Shown here: one piece after another, positions 31,531 to 32,986 of the stretch
Numbering within the stretch: position 1 is the stretch's first letter
Layout: the number at the start of each line of letters is the position of its first letter
Assembly (NCBI GenBank): GCA_949293385.1
Contig: CASFDQ010000083.1
Location: 1 to 32,986 of the forward strand
Direction of reading: 5' to 3'
DNA length: 32,986 nt
Origin: an uncultured bacterium
GTDB taxonomy: Bacteria > Bacillota > Clostridia > Oscillospirales > Acutalibacteraceae
Position numbers and translations under genes: made by a program
Notes under the pieces: generated by a model
Told to the model about the DNA's origin: nothing
What the model saw: only the letters and a program-made list of their open reading frames with translations
Database searches by the model: none

Positions 31531-32895
31531 ATGTCATCCAAAAAGTTTTCTACTATTACCCCCGAAATTGAACAGTTATCAAAGCTATGTTCTCAAAATG
31601 ATAAAATACCGCCGGAGCTCTTTGTTGAAAATAAGGTCTTCCGCGGTCTTCGTGACCCGCAGGGAAAAGGTGTCCTTACAGGTCTTACCGAAATTTCAAC
31701 AAGCTATTCTTCCCGTGAGATAGACGGTTTAGTAACCCCTATTGAAGGTGAACTTTATTACCGCGGAATCGATATCAACGAGCTTGTAGACGGATTTTTA
31801 TCGGAGGATCGTTTTGGATTTGAGGAAACGGTCTATCTGCTTTTATTCGGCGAGCTTCCCGACGAGGATCAGCTGAAGGATTTCAACAAGCTTCTTGCCG
31901 CAAACCGTGAGTTGCCGAGAAATTTCGTTCGCGACGTTATTATGAAGGCCTCTAACGGCGATATTATGAATTCTCTTGCCCGTAGCGTTCTGACTCTTTA
32001 TTCTTATGATGATATGGCAAACGATACCACTGTTCCAAACGTACTTAAGCAGTCTATTCGTCTTATCTCGACCTTCCCTTTAATGGCAATATACGCTTAT
32101 CACGCTTATATTCATTTTCGTAAGGGTAAGCCGCTTGTGATCCATAATCCTAATCCCAAGCTTTCGACCGCAGAGAATATTCTTTCGATGCTCAGACCCG
32201 ATAATAAATATACGAAGCTTGAAGCAAAGATTCTTGACCTTGCTCTCGTACTCCATGCCGAGCACGGCGGCGGTAATAACTCAACTTTCACCGACCGAGT
32301 AGTAACCTCATCGGGCACCGACACCTATTCTGCCATTGCCGCGTCTCTTTGCTCTCTTAAGGGTCCGAAGCACGGCGGAGCTAATATAAAGGTTTGTCAG
32401 ATGTTCGACGCTATGAAGAAAGAGATCCGTGATTGGACCGACGAGGAAGAGATCCGTGACTATCTGAGGCGTATGCTTAACCGTGAAGCCTTCGATAAAT
32501 CAGGCCTTATCTACGGAATAGGACACGCGGTTTATACCGTGTCCGACCCGAGATGCAATATCTTCAAGAAATTCGTTGAGCAGCTTGCAGTGGAAAAGGG
32601 AAGACGCAAGGAATTCGTTCTCTATTCAAATATTCACAGAATTGCTCCCGAAGTCGTTGCAGAGCACAAAAAAATGCAGAAAAAGGTTAGTGCTAACATT
32701 GACTTCTACAGCGGATTCGTTTATTCAATGCTAGACCTTCCGCAAGAACTCTATACTCCTATATTTGCAATCGCCCGTATTGCAGGTTGGAGCGCACACC
32801 GAATTGAAGAGCTTGTTAACTCAAGTAAGATCATTAGACCTGCATACCTTAGCGTTCAGCCCGAACGTCCTTACGTTAAACTTGACGACAGATAA
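31531..32895 (+). CDS. gltA: Citrate synthase (type II-like, Gram-positive form)
   Basis: Condenses acetyl-CoA and oxaloacetate to citrate. In anaerobes this usually feeds 2-oxoglutarate and glutamate synthesis. The 454-residue protein keeps the three catalytic positions: His281 in GPKHGGAN, His332 in GIGHAVY and Asp391 in NIDFYSGF, plus the HAEHGGGN motif near 242-249. An N-terminal extension of roughly 60 residues precedes the GLVTPIEGELYYRGIDI start of the core, making it longer than the short forms. It is monocistronic, with its own promoter and two hairpins after the stop. Specificity could be citrate or 2-methylcitrate; no propionate genes nearby favour the latter. Confidence 0.92.
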   Translation: MSSKKFSTITPEIEQLSKLCSQNDKIPPELFVENKVFRGLRDPQGKGVLTGLTEISTSYSSREIDGLVTPIEGELYYRGIDINELVDGFLSEDRFGFEETVYLLLFGELPDEDQLKDFNKLLAANRELPRNFVRDVIMKASNGDIMNSLARSVLTLYSYDDMANDTTVPNVLKQSIRLISTFPLMAIYAYHAYIHFRKGKPLVIHNPNPKLSTAENILSMLRPDNKYTKLEAKILDLALVLHAEHGGGNNSTFTDRVVTSSGTDTYSAIAASLCSLKGPKHGGANIKVCQMFDAMKKEIRDWTDEEEIRDYLRRMLNREAFDKSGLIYGIGHAVYTVSDPRCNIFKKFVEQLAVEKGRRKEFVLYSNIHRIAPEVVAEHKKMQKKVSANIDFYSGFVYSMLDLPQELYTPIFAIARIAGWSAHRIEELVNSSKIIRPAYLSVQPERPYVKLDDR

Positions 32896-32900
32896 AATAA

Positions 32901-32930
32901 AAGCCGATGTATCGCTTGATACATCGGCTT
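32901..32930. repeat. Perfect 13-bp hairpin after the citrate synthase gene
   Basis: AAGCCGATGTATC (32901-32913) and GATACATCGGCTT (32918-32930) are exact reverse complements around GCTT. No T-run follows; a second hairpin starts 2 bp later. Confidence 0.8.
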
Positions 32931-32932
32931 CA

Positions 32933-32968
32933 GACCGCTGACAAAGGTAAGTCAGCGGTCATTTTTTT
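32933..32968 (+). terminator. Intrinsic terminator closing the citrate synthase unit
   Basis: GACCGCTGAC (32933-32942) pairs perfectly with GTCAGCGGTC (32951-32960), followed by ATTTTTTT. It is the second of two stacked hairpins. Confidence 0.9.
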
Positions 32969-32986
32969 GTAAAAACAGGTGAAAAA

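Noticed and set aside
32970..32986. Possible ribosome site and gene start at the window end (CAGGTGAAAAA)
   Set aside because: Too few bases remain to support a gene call.
1..32986. CRISPR arrays, prophage modules, toxin-antitoxin pairs, integrases
   Set aside because: I found no regularly spaced repeats, phage structural motifs or small toxin pairs; apart from the left-end IS the window is core chromosome.

Overview
The window reads as a piece of chromosome from a moderately AT-rich Gram-positive anaerobe, most likely a member of the Clostridia near the Ruminococcaceae/Oscillospiraceae. The basis is Firmicutes-type gene order (infC-rpmI-rplT; dprA-topA-trmFO; plsX-rnc-smc-ftsY; yhbY-nadD-yqeK-rsfS), FAD/folate-dependent TrmFO, the RecD2 form of RecD, lipoprotein-type binding proteins, many TTG/GTG starts, sigma-A-like promoters with strong GGAGG ribosome sites, and short U-tailed terminators. 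This is family-level inference; no rRNA is present to settle it.

Left end (1-4306), the accessory part. The window opens in the end of an IS3-like element that lies 29 bp upstream of a FliB-like lysine-N-methylase gene. Then comes an amino-acid ABC transporter with two binding-protein genes. The first (1208-1949) has the normal domain order but a frameshift in its lipoprotein signal peptide, and it lacks the usual carboxylate-binding Arg. The second (2057-2836) carries its two lobes in circularly permuted order: signal peptide, lobe II, old C-terminus, linker, old N-terminal half. It has its own promoter and leads into the permease and ATPase genes. This permuted binding protein is the most unusual thing in the window.

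4396-11377: a small Cys-containing protein resembling DUF3343 S/Se carriers with a class V cysteine-desulfurase-like enzyme; the c-di-AMP pair cdaA-cdaR behind a promoter carrying a perfect palindrome; a small membrane protein of unknown function; recD2 and a ComF-family phosphoribosyltransferase.

11382-31215: a divergent stand-alone MreB homologue; the IF3/L35/L20 operon behind a probable L20-type leader, with infC apparently starting at AUC; then a long tightly packed same-strand run (trmH-like, dprA, topA, trmFO, plsX, rnc, radical SAM, smc, ftsY, rdgB, yhbY, nadD, yqeK, rsfS, leuS) covering translation, RNA modification, DNA topology, lipid entry, protein targeting and NAD synthesis. Neighbouring genes overlap or lie within a few bases of each other, so this part looks like one large operon or a few overlapping ones.

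31222-32986: a strong hairpin, a single tRNA-Lys(UUU) with its own promoter and terminator, then a monocistronic citrate synthase gene with palindromes at its promoter and two hairpins after it. All complete genes lie on the + strand; only the IS transposase fragment is on the - strand.
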